64,000 nt of DNA from Sphagnum compactum (GCA_965153455.1 OZ234498.1:4216001-4280000), one strand, 5' to 3'. Numbered from the stretch's first letter, positions 50,811-62,290 are shown. The notes: a model not told the origin generated them from the letters alone. A program made the numbers and translations.

Positions 50811-50880
50811 ACCCATAAAACTGGAACTGGGATTGCAAGTAGGTGGGAGACTAGTAATAGCAACCTAACTTGGACCATCA
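50811..50880 (+). repeat. Dispersed repeat family, copy D, start block
   Basis: CCCATAAAACTGGAACTGGG, GATTGCAAGTAGGTGGGAG and ACTAGTAATAGCAACC match the start blocks of copies A-C 6 kb away. It ends in TTGGACCATCA and resembles inverted copy B most. Confidence 0.75.
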
Positions 50881-51691
50881 CCCACAACCTCCCATGTTTC
50901 CTTTGCTATTGAATGCATCCCATGCTCACTTACAATCAACGATATGACTTACGTTTTGACAAAGCTAGAACGCTAAGCTCAAAGTTTTTTATCAGCTAGA
51001 ATAAATTTTCACAATCACAAGCATTTTTGCCTCAATTCTAGTTTGTCATTTCTTACCTACAGCTTGCTTGCAACATGATTATTGATCATGCGTTCCTCTT
51101 TGTTATTCTCGAACTTTAAAAAAAAGAAAGTTAACAAGGCTTTAAAAGTTTGTTTTGAAAAGTAGTGTCGTCGTTTGTTGTTGTGTGGAGGTTATTTTGG
51201 CACATTGTTACATGATTTTGGAAGTTGTTATGCGAAGCTTGACGATGTGAGAAGTTGCTTGTGGCAAGTTGTGGGGTGCATAATGGTTGTTACATTGTGA
51301 AATAGGGAGTGTGAAACTTAGGTCAGCCTAGTGTGACAATGTTGTAACGTGCTCGCTTGTAACACATGGCACCTTCAAAAACACTAAACGTCACCCTCTA
51401 AAGGTTGACAACAATGACGCTATGGTGTGTTGCCAAATTTTTAAAAAATTGTTAAAAAATTACCAAATTTTTAAACATTATTTTTTTGAGCACTGAATAT
51501 TACTTTTCAAAAAAATATATATATTCAACATAAAATTGCCAAAATACTATTCTGGTATGGTACTAGGCTGGTATGATTTTATAAAAACCCTAATACGAAT
51601 ACAAGGCTGGTATGGATTTTAAAAAAAATTGAACATCAATGTATGCTAAGATGTTGAGAACCACCCAACACTAGTACCCATTACTAATCCA
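50881..51691. other. Intergenic DNA, nothing recognised
   Basis: No reading frame or structure can be supported. Two similar CTGGTATGG/ACTAGGCTGGTATG pieces occur near 51550-51615. Confidence 0.4.
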
Positions 51692-51712
51692 CCCTAAACC
51701 CTAAACCCTAAA
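51692..51712 (-). repeat. Interstitial telomeric repeat, three CCCTAAA units
   Basis: Three perfect contiguous units of the Arabidopsis-type plant telomere repeat, written as CCCTAAA on the plus strand. It also matches the telo-box sequence of some plant promoters, but no gene lies beside it. Confidence 0.85.
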
Positions 51713-51747
51713 TTCCAAGGAAAATGTATACACTTGGGTAAAACTTT

Positions 51748-51817
51748 AACATTATTACATGGTAAAAGTAACACCTTATATAGTAACTTGGGCTTACATT
51801 TACCATGTAATAATGTT
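51748..51817. repeat. Perfect 19-bp inverted repeat with 32-nt spacer
   Basis: AACATTATTACATGGTAAA at 51748-51766 is exactly matched by TTTACCATGTAATAATGTT at 51799-51817. It is probably the core of a decayed hairpin element. Confidence 0.9.
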
Positions 51818-53379
51818 TAAAAAAAAGGGCTACATTACAAAAATCATCCTGTAGCATATAGCATCTCCAGATTTTGCAATGAAAGCCATTATGATGGATT
51901 TGTTGAAGTTATGGTGGTGGCAAATTAATAATGGTATAAAACTTTGACATTTTCTTTTCATTTGTTGCATTAATTGCCTTGAAGAAATCTATCATTTAAT
52001 AGCCTTGGGGAATTCAGAAACTCTTTTCATTCTATGATTGTTTGCCATTTTTATATTGGAATTCAATGAATCTATTACTAAAAGTGTTATAAACCATTTA
52101 GAACTTTTGTGGGTGTGATCAAAGTCTCATCCATATGGTCATTTTTTGTTGGGTATGTCTTCCCCAATTTCATCCACATTATTCATATTATGAAGGTTGC
52201 CTACTTCATCCATGTGGTCCATTTTCGTGTAAAATGGTGAAAGGGTTTAAGGTTTTATGCCATATAATGCTCATCATCACGTGATGTACAATACGTGTAC
52301 AATTTGAGTTTTTTTTAATTCTATTACTATAGCCTATTTGATTTTTGTGTTCAATGTATTGACAATTTTTTGAAGGCATCATATGTTAGCCAAAGGTGGT
52401 TCATTGATATAGGAAAAGAAGTTTTATTGAAGCCAATTCAAAAAAAAAATTTAAGTATTTTTTGGATAATTGTTAAGCAAATGTGCTCAAGTTATTAAAA
52501 AAATAGGTTGTAGAAAATCAAGTTGGCTAGAATGTTATGATGATCATTATGGTTCCATGATGTATATAATAATTGGGAATGTTTCAAGCCTATCTACTTA
52601 TACCTTTTTTCCTTGCAATTGTGAGAATTGATATAAATAATGATGAACTATGGGGACCCACATGGAAACCACAAGGTATTATTATGTGTTATTTATTCTC
52701 ACTTTGTGCATCAAAGAGTATATTGTTTGGGGATATTATGTGAAGGGAGCCTAAAACTTTTCAACCTTATTATTATTAAAATTTTGATATCCGCATATTT
52801 AAATCACCCTAAACTTAATTAAAACTTTTATGGTTACATTGAATTTTGGCACCATATATTTGTTTGATTATTGAATTTCTTCGTTTTAGTTGAAAATGTG
52901 AAGGATGATGAAAGATAAAAAAAATTAGTTTGAATAGATGAAATTTCTATTGGTACCCATGAAATTTATAGTCCATACCAAGAGGGGAATTAACAAATAG
53001 CTTAAATTATCTAACATGTTTTATAAAATGCAATATTACAATTACAAATTATTTTAGTTTAGAACCAAAGTAATCCACCCAATAGGCACAAGATGTGACT
53101 ACTAGTTCCATCCTTAACACAATGCACAAAGAATAGTTCAATTCTTGGAAGGTCTCAAATGACCACAAGTAAATTTTTTTTATAAATAACAATGAGGAAA
53201 GATACTCCTATTAGGAGTATGGTGTTACTTTCAATTTGGCAAAGTTTCAATAAACTCCGAATTTAAAAAAAAAGAGGAAAATAATAGATTTTTTAAGAAT
53301 ATGCTAAAATACACTAAAATACAAGTCAATAGGGCTTGTGGATTATATATCAACATTAAAAAGTCTTGGCTTAGGGTTC
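51818..53379. other. AT-rich intergenic DNA, nothing recognised
   Basis: Only short frames and AT runs are present. No gene is supported. Confidence 0.4.
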
Positions 53380-54192
53380 ATCAAAGTAATACCTCAATGG
53401 ACATCGCTAATATCCATAAAATACATGGATACAAAGGTACCCTCCACATACACTCGTGAATTTCTCTAAATGCTTTCCAAGTTACATGATGCCCAAAAAA
53501 TCATGTCATTTTACACCAACAAAGTGTAGGCACTCAAATATGATACCCCACTTTTGACAATCACATTCACCCTAGTGGTTGGCACACAATGGCCAAATTG
53601 CCAATAGTGGGTGTTATTGAACTATTAAACGATACATATTCATGAAATCTTGTAAGGCACATGTGTATATCAACTATCAATGAATCATGAAAAAGCCCTT
53701 GTTGGTGACTTGGGTCAAGCTTTAGTGGCAAGTTGAGCAAATGAATTCGCCTTATGAGGGTGGTGGTTAGAAAACAACCATCTCTCAAACTCAAGCAACA
53801 ATCACTTGGATGAGAAGGCACACTCGATCACACATCATGCCAATTTGCTATTTCTACTTTTGCATTCACATATACGTTCGGATTTTTTGGATTTTTGTGT
53901 GTTCATTTGTGCATTGTCATCTACTTTTAATATAGATTTATTATTATTTATTATTTATGGATTTTGGGTTATTTGTTAGTTTCTTGTTTGGAAAGAAACT
54001 CATATAAAAAATATTTTTTGGAGTGTTTTTTGCATGGATAAATTTGGATATTGTTCCACCAATATTCTATTTTTCAAGAATGATGTGCGAGGGGTTATTC
54101 ACTCATTATCTCATGCATCAACAACAACATTTTCTCTTTTAATTCCAAACAAAAATTGGACTTATAAAAGAAGTATGAAATGTTTAGAACAC
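53380..54192 (+). repeat. Left arm of a long inverted repeat (about 0.8 kb)
   Basis: This block is matched in inverse orientation by 55849-56715. Landmarks shared in mirrored order: CATGGATACAA, TTGACAATCACATTCAC, GTGGTTGGCACACAATGGCC, AGGGTGGTGGTTAGAAAACA, AACTCATATAAAA, and TATAAAAGAAGTATGAAATG. I judge similarity at about 75-85 percent with indels. The match reappears at about 54463-54505 (CTCTTGTTGCT.TTGAAAAGTGG), so this arm may continue beyond an insertion of about 270 bp. No transposase is present in or between the arms. Confidence 0.85.
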
Positions 54193-55848
54193 CACCACCT
54201 ACACACAACGAAGTGGACCAAGAATCCTAACCCTTTTGTTTGAAAGAAAAATCCCCATCCAAAAAGAAAAATGCTACATGAAAGTCTAAACTTTAGATTT
54301 GCATCCTAAATAACATGGAGATTCGTATCATCTAAACTTTCAAGCTTTTCCAACCATGATGCTGAAAAATATATGTTGAAAATAAACCTTAACCCTAAGT
54401 TGAGTGTGGTTTAAGTGACAAGATTTGACCTAGTAGTAGTGCCCACAATTGTAACCAAGATTTGTCTCTTTCCTCTTGTTGCTTATTGAAAAGTGGTTAT
54501 TTGGTGATATCTCTTTTGGTGCCATGGTACTTTATCTTGTGCATGTCTATGGAGTCTTCTATCTATGAAGTATATCTAGTGTATGGAGTAAGCCCCATGT
54601 CCACCCATGTCCACGACAATTCTACAATTTAACTAACCTACAAATTGTGGAATTGTCATGTACATATGCAGCCTTTGAATGTGATTTTGAAACATAAAGC
54701 TACATCATGAGTTACTTATTACATTCGGAACTTGGAAGCACACGCTCACCCACTCATCCGTTATACTACGGAAAAAGTCTCCCTCCACTTGATTGCAATC
54801 CCGAGCATTGTAAAGGAGTAGCAATCTTGTGAGAGTAGTAGTGTATTTTTCCCATAACAAGTTCATCATAGTTTTTCGATCTCTTCTTTGTTGGTGCGAC
54901 TATTATTGTTTTGGGTTGCTTTTCTTTCGGTAGATAAACCTAATTTTGTTTCATGGAAGATTGCGACTCGATGGGAAATGATCATTTTTTGGTTCGGCTT
55001 TGGATGTTCCTTACCTTCCATGTCTTTTTCTACTTGGACATGCTTGTGCATAAAAGGAAGCCCGGCTATCTCTTGTTAAAAAAAATGTTTTTTTGTTTGG
55101 GAATGGCTATGGAAACACGGCCACACAACTAGTCGAGTCTCTCAAAAATCATGAAAATGATAAATTAATAAAAATTATGATTTTTCTTGGGGGTTTTAAT
55201 TGCCAAAGTTCATAATAAATAAATAAATTGTCAAATTTATATATTTAGTTCCACTAAATAGCCAGAAATATAAAAGGAAAATTTTAAAACTTATTCTCCA
55301 TATCTGGTTTATAGCCAGATTTGGCTACATCTTCTTCTTATGGATTAATGGATCGCCACTATGTTCAGACCTTCCTAAGGGGGGGGGGGGGGGGCTAAAT
55401 CTCGTTTGCACTTCCTATATCCCCTTGTTTCTCCCCCCTCTCACCTCTTGTGCATTTTCCTTTCTTTTGTCTTTGTTTTCAATGTCCTCCATAACTACCA
55501 AGTTGGATCTCTTTTTGCTCTCCAATCAACATGATGTTGTCTCCAAAATTCTCATTTCCTCATTCTCATGATTTTTTGCAACTTTCCTTAACTTACAAAA
55601 GCACAAAAGGAGAAAAAAAGGGTTTAGAGTTTAGGTTTACACTTCTAAAACTTACTACAATAAAGTTAGGGTTGAGCAACTTCACAAAAAAAAAAATGCC
55701 CTAACCTTAACCATTGTTATTATTTAAACACACCATCTATCCAAAATTTAACAATTGTTGCTCTTACCCTTGTACGCCCAAAATTACAAAATAACACCTA
55801 ATATCACCACTTTTCAAAAAGCAACAAGAGAAAAAAGAGAGGCAACAA
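54193..55848. other. Spacer between the long inverted-repeat arms
   Basis: It holds a run of 16 G (55379-55394) and a fragment of the TAGCCAGATTTGGCTA repeat family (about 55258-55335). Short frames have no recognisable content. If the arms are transposon ends, no gene for transposition survives here. Confidence 0.5.
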
Positions 55849-56715
55849 GTGTTCTAAGCATTTCATACTTCTTTTATAGGTCCAATTTTTGTTTCACATT
55901 ATTTCCAAGCTTTTTGAATTGAAAGATGAAATGTTGATATTGTTGCATGAGATCATGAATTGACACCCCCTCTCACATCATTCTTGAAAAATAGAATATC
56001 GATGGAGCAATATCCAAATTTATTCATGCAAAAAAAAAACTCTTCAAATCCTTCCCAAAAGTACTTTTATATGAGTTTCTTTCCAAAGAAGAAACTTTAA
56101 AAATAAACCCAAAATCTAAAATTTCAAAAAAAAGAATTAAAATTGTGCATTAAAAGTACATGACTATGCACAAACAAACACAACACAAAAATTCAAAAAT
56201 CCAAATGTAAATGTGAATGCAAACATAGAACTAGTCAAATTGGCATGATGGGTGATCGAGTGAGTGTGCCTTCTCACCACCCAAGTGATTGTTGCTTGAG
56301 ATTGAGAGATGGTTGTTTTCTAACCACCACCCTCATAAGGCCAATTCAATTGCTCAACTTGCCACTAAAAGTTTGACCCATGTTACCAACAAGGTTTTTT
56401 TTCATGATTGCTCGATAGTTGATATACATGTGCCCTCCAAGTTTTCATGAATAATATGCATCATTTAATAATTCAATAACAACCCACTTGCAATTTGGCC
56501 AATTGTGTGCCAACCACTAGTGTGAATGTGATTGTCAAAAGTGTGGGGTGTATCATTTTGAGTACCCTATACTTTTAGGTGTAAAAATGATACAATTTTT
56601 GGGAATCATGTAACTTGTAAAAGCATACAAAAGAAATTTGCTAGTGTATTTTGGAGGGCATCTTGTATCCATGAATATCCCTCCTAGATAAGGAGGGATA
56701 TTGGGGTACCACTCA
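55849..56715 (-). repeat. Right arm of the long inverted repeat
   Basis: Reverse-complement counterpart of 53380-54192, with the same landmarks in mirrored order. Its outer edge lies about 25 bp from the fold-back element at 56740. Confidence 0.85.
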
Positions 56716-56739
56716 TTCTTTGTTCAATTCCCCAAATCA

Positions 56740-57373
56740 TAACAAGGGGTGTATTACACTATGGCCTTGCCATTTGCATTAAAAAAGTATCTTAAGGCAA
56801 AAGAAGAATTATGAAAACTCAAATATTTTCACCATGCGAAAATATAATTTTCAAAAAATCTTCTAAAAGAAACCCAAAAAATCCTTCAAGATATTATAAC
56901 ACTCTATAATAACTAATCTCAATTTTCAACACAAGCCAAAATATCATCTTTCAAAAATCCTTATATAAAAATAGACCTATTATTTATTACCTAGGGGGCG
57001 ACAAAATCCCTTAAGCTACTATACTCTATAATGAATCTAAGGCAAGAAGGATATTGTGTTTTAGATTCATTATAGAGTATTATAGTAGCTTAAGGGATTT
57101 TGGCCCCCCCTAGGTAATAATAAATAATAGGTCTAATTTTATATGAAGATTTCTGAAAGATGATAAATTTTGGCTTGTGTGGAAACTTGAGATTTAGTTA
57201 TTATAGAGAGTTATAATAATATCTTGAAGGATTTTGGGTTTCTTTTAGAGTATTTTTTTTGAAGATTATATTTTTGCTATGGTGAAAATATTTGAGTTTC
57301 CATAATTCTTCTTTTGCATTAAGATACTTTTTAATATAAATGGCAAGACCATAGTGTGACACACCCCTTGTTA
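56740..57373. mobile_element. Fold-back element, two 300-bp arms with 20-nt loop (MITE-like)
   Basis: The 634-bp block begins TAACAAGGGGTGT and ends ACACCCCTTGTTA. The left arm 56740-57040 and right arm 57061-57373 are near-perfect reverse complements throughout. Inner ends are ATGAATCTAA (57031-57040) and TTAGATTCAT (57061-57070). Arm differences are single substitutions and short indels, so the element looks younger than most repeats here. A TA on each outer side could be a target duplication, which would fit a Tc1/mariner-type insertion; this is inference. It has no coding capacity. Transcripts would form a long hairpin, a possible small-RNA source. Confidence 0.9.
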
Positions 57374-57501
57374 GGCATGCGAAAGAACCCCATTTCACTC
57401 TTTCCGAAAGGAACCTTGGTAGCAAAGGTAAATTATTGATATATCATACCTTACCTACCAACTCATGTTTGGCAAATCTTGTCAAAATAATAATTTGCAG
57501 A

Positions 57502-57711
57502 TTATATGCCCGCCTCAATCAGGTCCTGGATACGCCTGATGTTCAAGTTCAAGAGCCCTTGGTCGTGGTCAAGAAACGCGGCAGACCTGCAGGCTCTAAG
57601 AACAAGACAAGCACGACCAGAGACAAGTCGTACTTTGAATACGTGGAAGGACGCAAGTGTGGGGTCTGTGATCAATCAGGGCACAACTCGAGAACTTGCC
57701 CGCAGAAGTAA
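57502..57711 (+). pseudogene. AT-hook plus CCHC zinc-knuckle fragment, transposase-like C terminus
   Basis: An open frame ends at TAA 57709-57711. It follows a TTTGCAG acceptor-like site, so it resembles a terminal exon. It reads KKRGRPAGSKNK (AT-hook core GRP), then FEYVEGRKCGVC and a C-x2-C-x4-H-x4-C knuckle, CGVCDQSGHNSRTC. This order is usual at the C terminus of plant MULE/FAR1-type transposases and their relatives. The rest of such a protein is not found upstream, where the fold-back element lies. I take it as an orphan fragment; a last exon of an unrecognised gene is possible. Confidence 0.6.
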
Positions 57712-58202
57712 TTGAACTGATAAAGGAACATACTCTTTAAAGTTTAATCTGCATAAAATCGGACGCGCGAAGAAAGGGTGTGAATTTAACCAAAAAAGGT
57801 GTGAATTTAAAATTTTCCTCTATATATATATCCCTTGAGGATCATCAATATCTGCAAACACAGGACTTTGGTAGTTTCTGTGCTGCAGTTTTGTGGAGTC
57901 TTTCCTTCCTTCCTTCCATCCCACAGACAGACATGTGCTCTAAAACGAAGGCATCACAAACACACTGGCCCTGCCAATAGATAAAATGTTGTACATCTAC
58001 TTACTTACTGTGTCCACACTCTGAACACCGAAACAATCCGTTCCAATCTAAACAGTCTCAACACTTTCATCAAAGAAAACGGTTCTCCTAACATGAAACT
58101 GGTTCTAATAAGGTAAAACTTCCAAAAGTTGGATCCCATGTGATATTATAGTCCTTGTCCCTGTGGGGGCAGGGCTGAATAAAAAGAGAGTTGTTTTAAG
58201 TG
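57712..58202. other. Intergenic DNA, nothing recognised
   Basis: It contains a CTATATATATAT stretch (57821-57832) and a (CTTC)n run (57902-57917), but no supported gene. Confidence 0.4.
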
Positions 58203-58341
58203 TAAGGGGAGGTTCCCATACTCGTGTGCATTCTCTTGAGGTTTGAGAACACCCTTCTTTGCCTCACGCCCCTCAGGTGCCCCTCCCTGAGGAGAATGAG
58301 TGTCCCTGAGGAGAACACACTCGTATGGGAACCTCCCCTAC
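58203..58341. mobile_element. Small inverted-repeat element, about 140 bp (MITE-like)
   Basis: AGGGGAGGTTCCCATA at 58205-58220 pairs exactly with TATGGGAACCTCCCCT at 58324-58339. The match continues inwards through CTCGTGTG/CACACTCG with one or two differences to GAGAAC/ATTCTC. The inside carries CCCTGAGGAGAA twice and an inverted CCTCAGG. No clear target duplication was seen. Confidence 0.75.
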
Positions 58342-59484
58342 AACATAATGAGAAACCCTTGTGAGAAGCTCTCAATGCTTTGATTGGATTCTCATTAGTA
58401 GGGTTTATTTTGTCTGGTAACTAACCAAGCCATGCAAGAAACTTTTCTCTTCAAATGAGCCTGAACTGGATGCAGAAGAATGGAAGGGTTTTTGCTCACT
58501 AATCCTCATCATCACTCTATGGCTCCTACAATAGTCATTGAAACACTGAGTTCATGGAAGGAGAATCCCAATTTGTGAGAATAGCTTTTCTCATGGGTTC
58601 TCTCAGGTGCACACTGTACACAAGGAAATTGCAATGTGTAGTTGTCATTTGGTGCCGTTGGAGGCAGGTCCTGCAATTGTGTCAACATGACATGACATCG
58701 GGAAGCCCTGACTTCTGTGCATCTCTCTTGTTAAAAAATTCTCCATCTTCAACTTCTCGAAGCAATAGATGATGATTCAGAAGGTTTGGTTCTCCAAGTT
58801 CTGTTTTGAGAATTGTCACATTAATTGGTGAATGTGTTGTTGGCTTAAGTACTGTTGTTGTTTAGGAGTGTTTTGCACTTTAGTTTTCTTGCAATCACAG
58901 AAGGGTCTGTCGATGAATTGAGCACATAAAGCAGAATTGAGTTTTCACCAACACTAATAGCTCTATGTAACTTACAAGTTTTGTTTTGGTGTTCAATACC
59001 GTACCTACCTATGCACATACGGCTGATGTTTGGCACTTCTTTGCTCAATATTATTTTATTTTAGAGAACAAGGTTTGGCAGTTTCAAACTGAGTTCTCCA
59101 GAATTCTTCAACAATTGAAGAATAAGTAACGCAAAATGCATCTTGTGTTGTGCATTTGTAATAGTGACCCCAATGGATTTCAATTTTCAACAAATACCAA
59201 TAAATTTTTCTTGTTTCTTCAGCTAGAGCTTTTGCAAATTCTTTTGTGTCAAACATCAGTCGCACATATGGTAATACAATTGCTGGCTGTTAGATATATG
59301 AGTCTCCTCTGGTGGGTGTTTCTATTTGTGGCAGAGCAGTTTGTGTATGTGTTAAGACACATTATGGCAAACTAGGTTCTGTGTGCAATTGTTTCAGAAT
59401 TACTGATTGATAGGAACAAGGGGACTAGATTGGAAAGGACAGATGAATTCACATCCCTAACATGATGCAGGCAGTAGTCCTCTC
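58342..59484. other. Intergenic DNA, no supported gene
   Basis: Minus-strand frames at about 59056-59265 and 58845-59048 are open for 65-70 codons but match nothing I know. Confidence 0.35.
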
Positions 59485-59749
59485 GCATCAGTTGCTTTCC
59501 AATAGAGGAAGAGCTGGAGGTGGTCCTGCATTTCCTTGCATCATTTGCTTTCCAATAGAGGAAGAGCTGGAGGTGCTCCTGCGTTACCTTGCATCAGTTG
59601 CTTTCCAATTGAGGAAGAGCTGGAGGTGCTCCTGCATTACCTTGCATCAGTTGCTTTTGAATTGAGGAAGAGCTGGAGGTGCTCCTGCATTACCTTGCAT
59701 CAGTTGCTTTTGAATTGAGGAAGAGCTGGAGGTGCTCCTGCATTACCTT
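59485..59749. repeat. 53-bp tandem repeat, five copies
   Basis: The unit is GCATCAGTTGCTTTCCAATT, then GAGGAAGAGCTGGAGGTGCT and CCTGCATTACCTT. Five copies stand head to tail with a few substitutions and no length change. The 53-bp period shifts the reading frame in each copy, so it is not coding. Confidence 0.95.
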
Positions 59750-59997
59750 GGGGGAGAAAATTGAAATTAGGGTTGTAGAATTTTGTTTGCTGCTGCAGTC
59801 CTTGCTGATCAGCTGAGAGAGTGTTTTCCAGACTTGAATTTGCCAACTTTGTTGGCATCAACTTGGTACAAATATTTCTGTGTCATTTTGTCAAAGTCTG
59901 CTAGCACAGCAGCAATATCAATCCCAAAGTTTCCTCAACAACAGAACAGTTTTTGCTTTTGCTTTATCACTTGATATCCAGGAGGAGAGAAAACCTT
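59750..59997. other. Intergenic DNA, possible neighbouring exon of the candidate at 59998
   Basis: On the minus strand about 59820-59937 reads open as NFGIDIAAVLADFDKMTQKY and continues to a TGA. This could join the exon candidate upstream of it in phase. I cannot name the protein. Confidence 0.25.
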
Positions 59998-60049
59998 ACT
60001 TTTCACAAATTGTGTGACATGAGTCTTGACAAGAGAGCACATTTCTGCT
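59998..60049 (-). pseudogene. Candidate orphan exon, unknown protein
   Basis: On the minus strand a pyrimidine-rich CCATTCCACAG acceptor precedes an open stretch reading EAEMCSLVKTHVTQFVK. It ends in AAAA followed by GTAAGG, a strong donor. It could splice to the stretch below 59937. I do not recognise the family, and no further exons could be linked with confidence. It may be a gene fragment or chance. Confidence 0.25.
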
Positions 60050-61967
60050 TCCTGTGGAATGGTCAGAGTATTGTTAGCATATCTAATATGCAGAGATGCA
60101 GGCGTAATTGAGGTATGGGATGGGAACCTGGATGGTTGGTGTGAGGATTTCAGAGCTGGAAATGTACATGATATAATAATGACCTTGTTGGGCATCCATG
60201 GAGCATGATGTTAATTCCCTGGAGCTTCTCAAGTCACTGTTGCTCATGTAGCTTAAAGAGTTGGGATTCTCGGAAGGCCTTTTTTTTCCCCCCCACTACA
60301 GGAGCAATAGTTGCAAATGCAAGCTTTGAGAGTACATGCAAATCCGTGGTTTTTTTACCATTGCAAGAAACAATAGTTTGAAAGAGAAACAAAACTCAAG
60401 GGCATTGACATAACACTAACCTTCTTAACTAGATGTTTTTGGTAGTGGAAAACACCTTGTAAATAGATCTTTGAAAAACGTTTGTTGTGTCTTGTTGTTC
60501 TTTAAAGGGTTTGTGGACCCGAAACATGCAATGACTGCATAACCAAATGAATCAACCCCTTTCTTCCCTAGCTATTGAGAATGATCTACATTAGCCACCT
60601 TCTTAGTTTTCTTTCAGATGAACTACAACTTTCCCTAAGCAAATAACTTGAGGTGCGCACAATCAACATGTGTTTTCATAAGGGTAATCCCATTAGTCTT
60701 GCTTTCAAAGTTTGAGTCGATTTGCATCTTGTGATTGCATTTGTAAAAAACAATGGTCTACATGATAGCCATGGCATCAACATTGCACTCCATTATTGAT
60801 TGTGAACCCTTAAGGCTTTTAAAGGTTTATGAAAGTATTTGTTTTCGTCATATGATGTCTAAAGCATGCTAATAACTACAAATGGTGACAAAGTTTGTAG
60901 AAGCCAAGAATTACAAACAATGACACAATTATGCAAGTCTAGTAGATATGAGTGTGAAAGATGCACAAGCTACTCTACAAAATACAATTACATGGACACA
61001 AAAATCCAAAAAAAGGAGACAAGAATCAAAGAAGACTTGCATTGATAATGGGATGTAGCATTGGAAACTTAAGACCCTTATCAAAACCATATTTTCGTCC
61101 AAAATCATTATCATCATCATCTATTATGGGGGAAAAAAAATTGTCATTCTATGAGAAAGAATACATAAGGTTCATGTGGGTTATTGCATAGGCAATCATA
61201 TCATCCTTTAAACCCTATTGTCTTGGCTTGTGTGATGAAGCAATTTTAGGGTCATTGGCTATTGTTTAATGCCTTAACAATCAAGTTGGAAGTTGAAATG
61301 GTGTAGGTATCAAATGGGGTAGAAGGTCTAAACCAATTTAACACCAAATTCCTCTTCTTCTGAAAGAATATTTGTCAAGAAGTTATGCAAGTTTTGAAAC
61401 CTTTTTCTATAGTTTATAAAAACCTTTTGGTTTAGACCAAGTTCATAACATGTCTATCTATGAAGCAAGGTAGTTTGTTTTGTTTTGTCACATTAAGATC
61501 TCCCAAACCATAGCATTTTCATGCCATGCTCTTGGTATCTTTCGAAAGCTCTTTATGAGTAGGGGTGCACTGACTTGGTTTGAGACTATTTCGAGCTACA
61601 GTGTGGAAGCTATTAATTATTGAACCATTTTCTTGATGACAACTAAATAAAATCAAAACTGAAAACTGTATTGGAATTTGGGGGTGTTCTTGGTGTTGTT
61701 GGAAAGCCCTCAATGAGTCAGATTTAGTAGAGTATATTGCACAATTTTCAGCGCTAAGTTGTCGAAGATATTGATTTTTTAATGGATTTTGTTGTTAGAA
61801 ATTCAAACAAATTGCAAAATTTGGGTTTGGAAGAAAAAATGAGTTGAGCCCTCAATGAGTTCACACTTGGACCAATGGCAAAAGCTACACTAGTTCTCAT
61901 AGAAAATTTGAAGCATGTATAATCTCTATGATGGTAGTACTTCCGGGTGGATGTCATGAATGCTTTC
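60050..61967. other. AT-rich intergenic DNA, nothing recognised
   Basis: Only short open frames without motifs are present. Confidence 0.4.
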
Positions 61968-62290
61968 ACTACAACAAAAATATGGTCTTTCTTCCAATAA
62001 TATGCCATTGCACATGACAAACATGTGAGGTAAACTTTGTGGTTTCATTCATTACAATATAAAATCTGCAATGTTTATTGTGACACATTTTACAATTTGA
62101 AATTAGTGTAATACATGTCACAAATTGTAATAGTAGGGTAAATGTGTGTAAATTTGTGACATGTATTACCATGGTGCATATGTGTGAGACAAACTTTGTG
62201 GTTTGATCCATTACAATGTAAAATATGTGATGTTTATTGTGAGACACACATTCCATTAATTTTACAATTTGACATTATAAGTGTAATAGT
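61968..62290. mobile_element. CACTA-like end followed by a two-copy internal repeat, remnant
   Basis: TTCACTACAACAAAAATATG at about 61967 resembles a CACTA transposon end. Beyond it a block with GTGAGGTAAACTTTGTGGTTT (62025-62045) returns 159 bp later as GTGAGACAAACTTTGTGGTTT (62184-62204). Each copy continues through CATTACAAT.TAAAAT and TGTTTATTGTGA. Between them lies a perfect 18-bp inverted repeat, TAATACATGTCACAAATT at 62109-62126 against 62151-62168. Repeated subterminal hairpins fit a CACTA-type end, but no partner end was found. Confidence 0.4.

Noticed and set aside
59462-59718. Open frames across the 53-bp tandem array
   Set aside because: The period is not a multiple of three, so the frame changes in each copy; this is chance openness.
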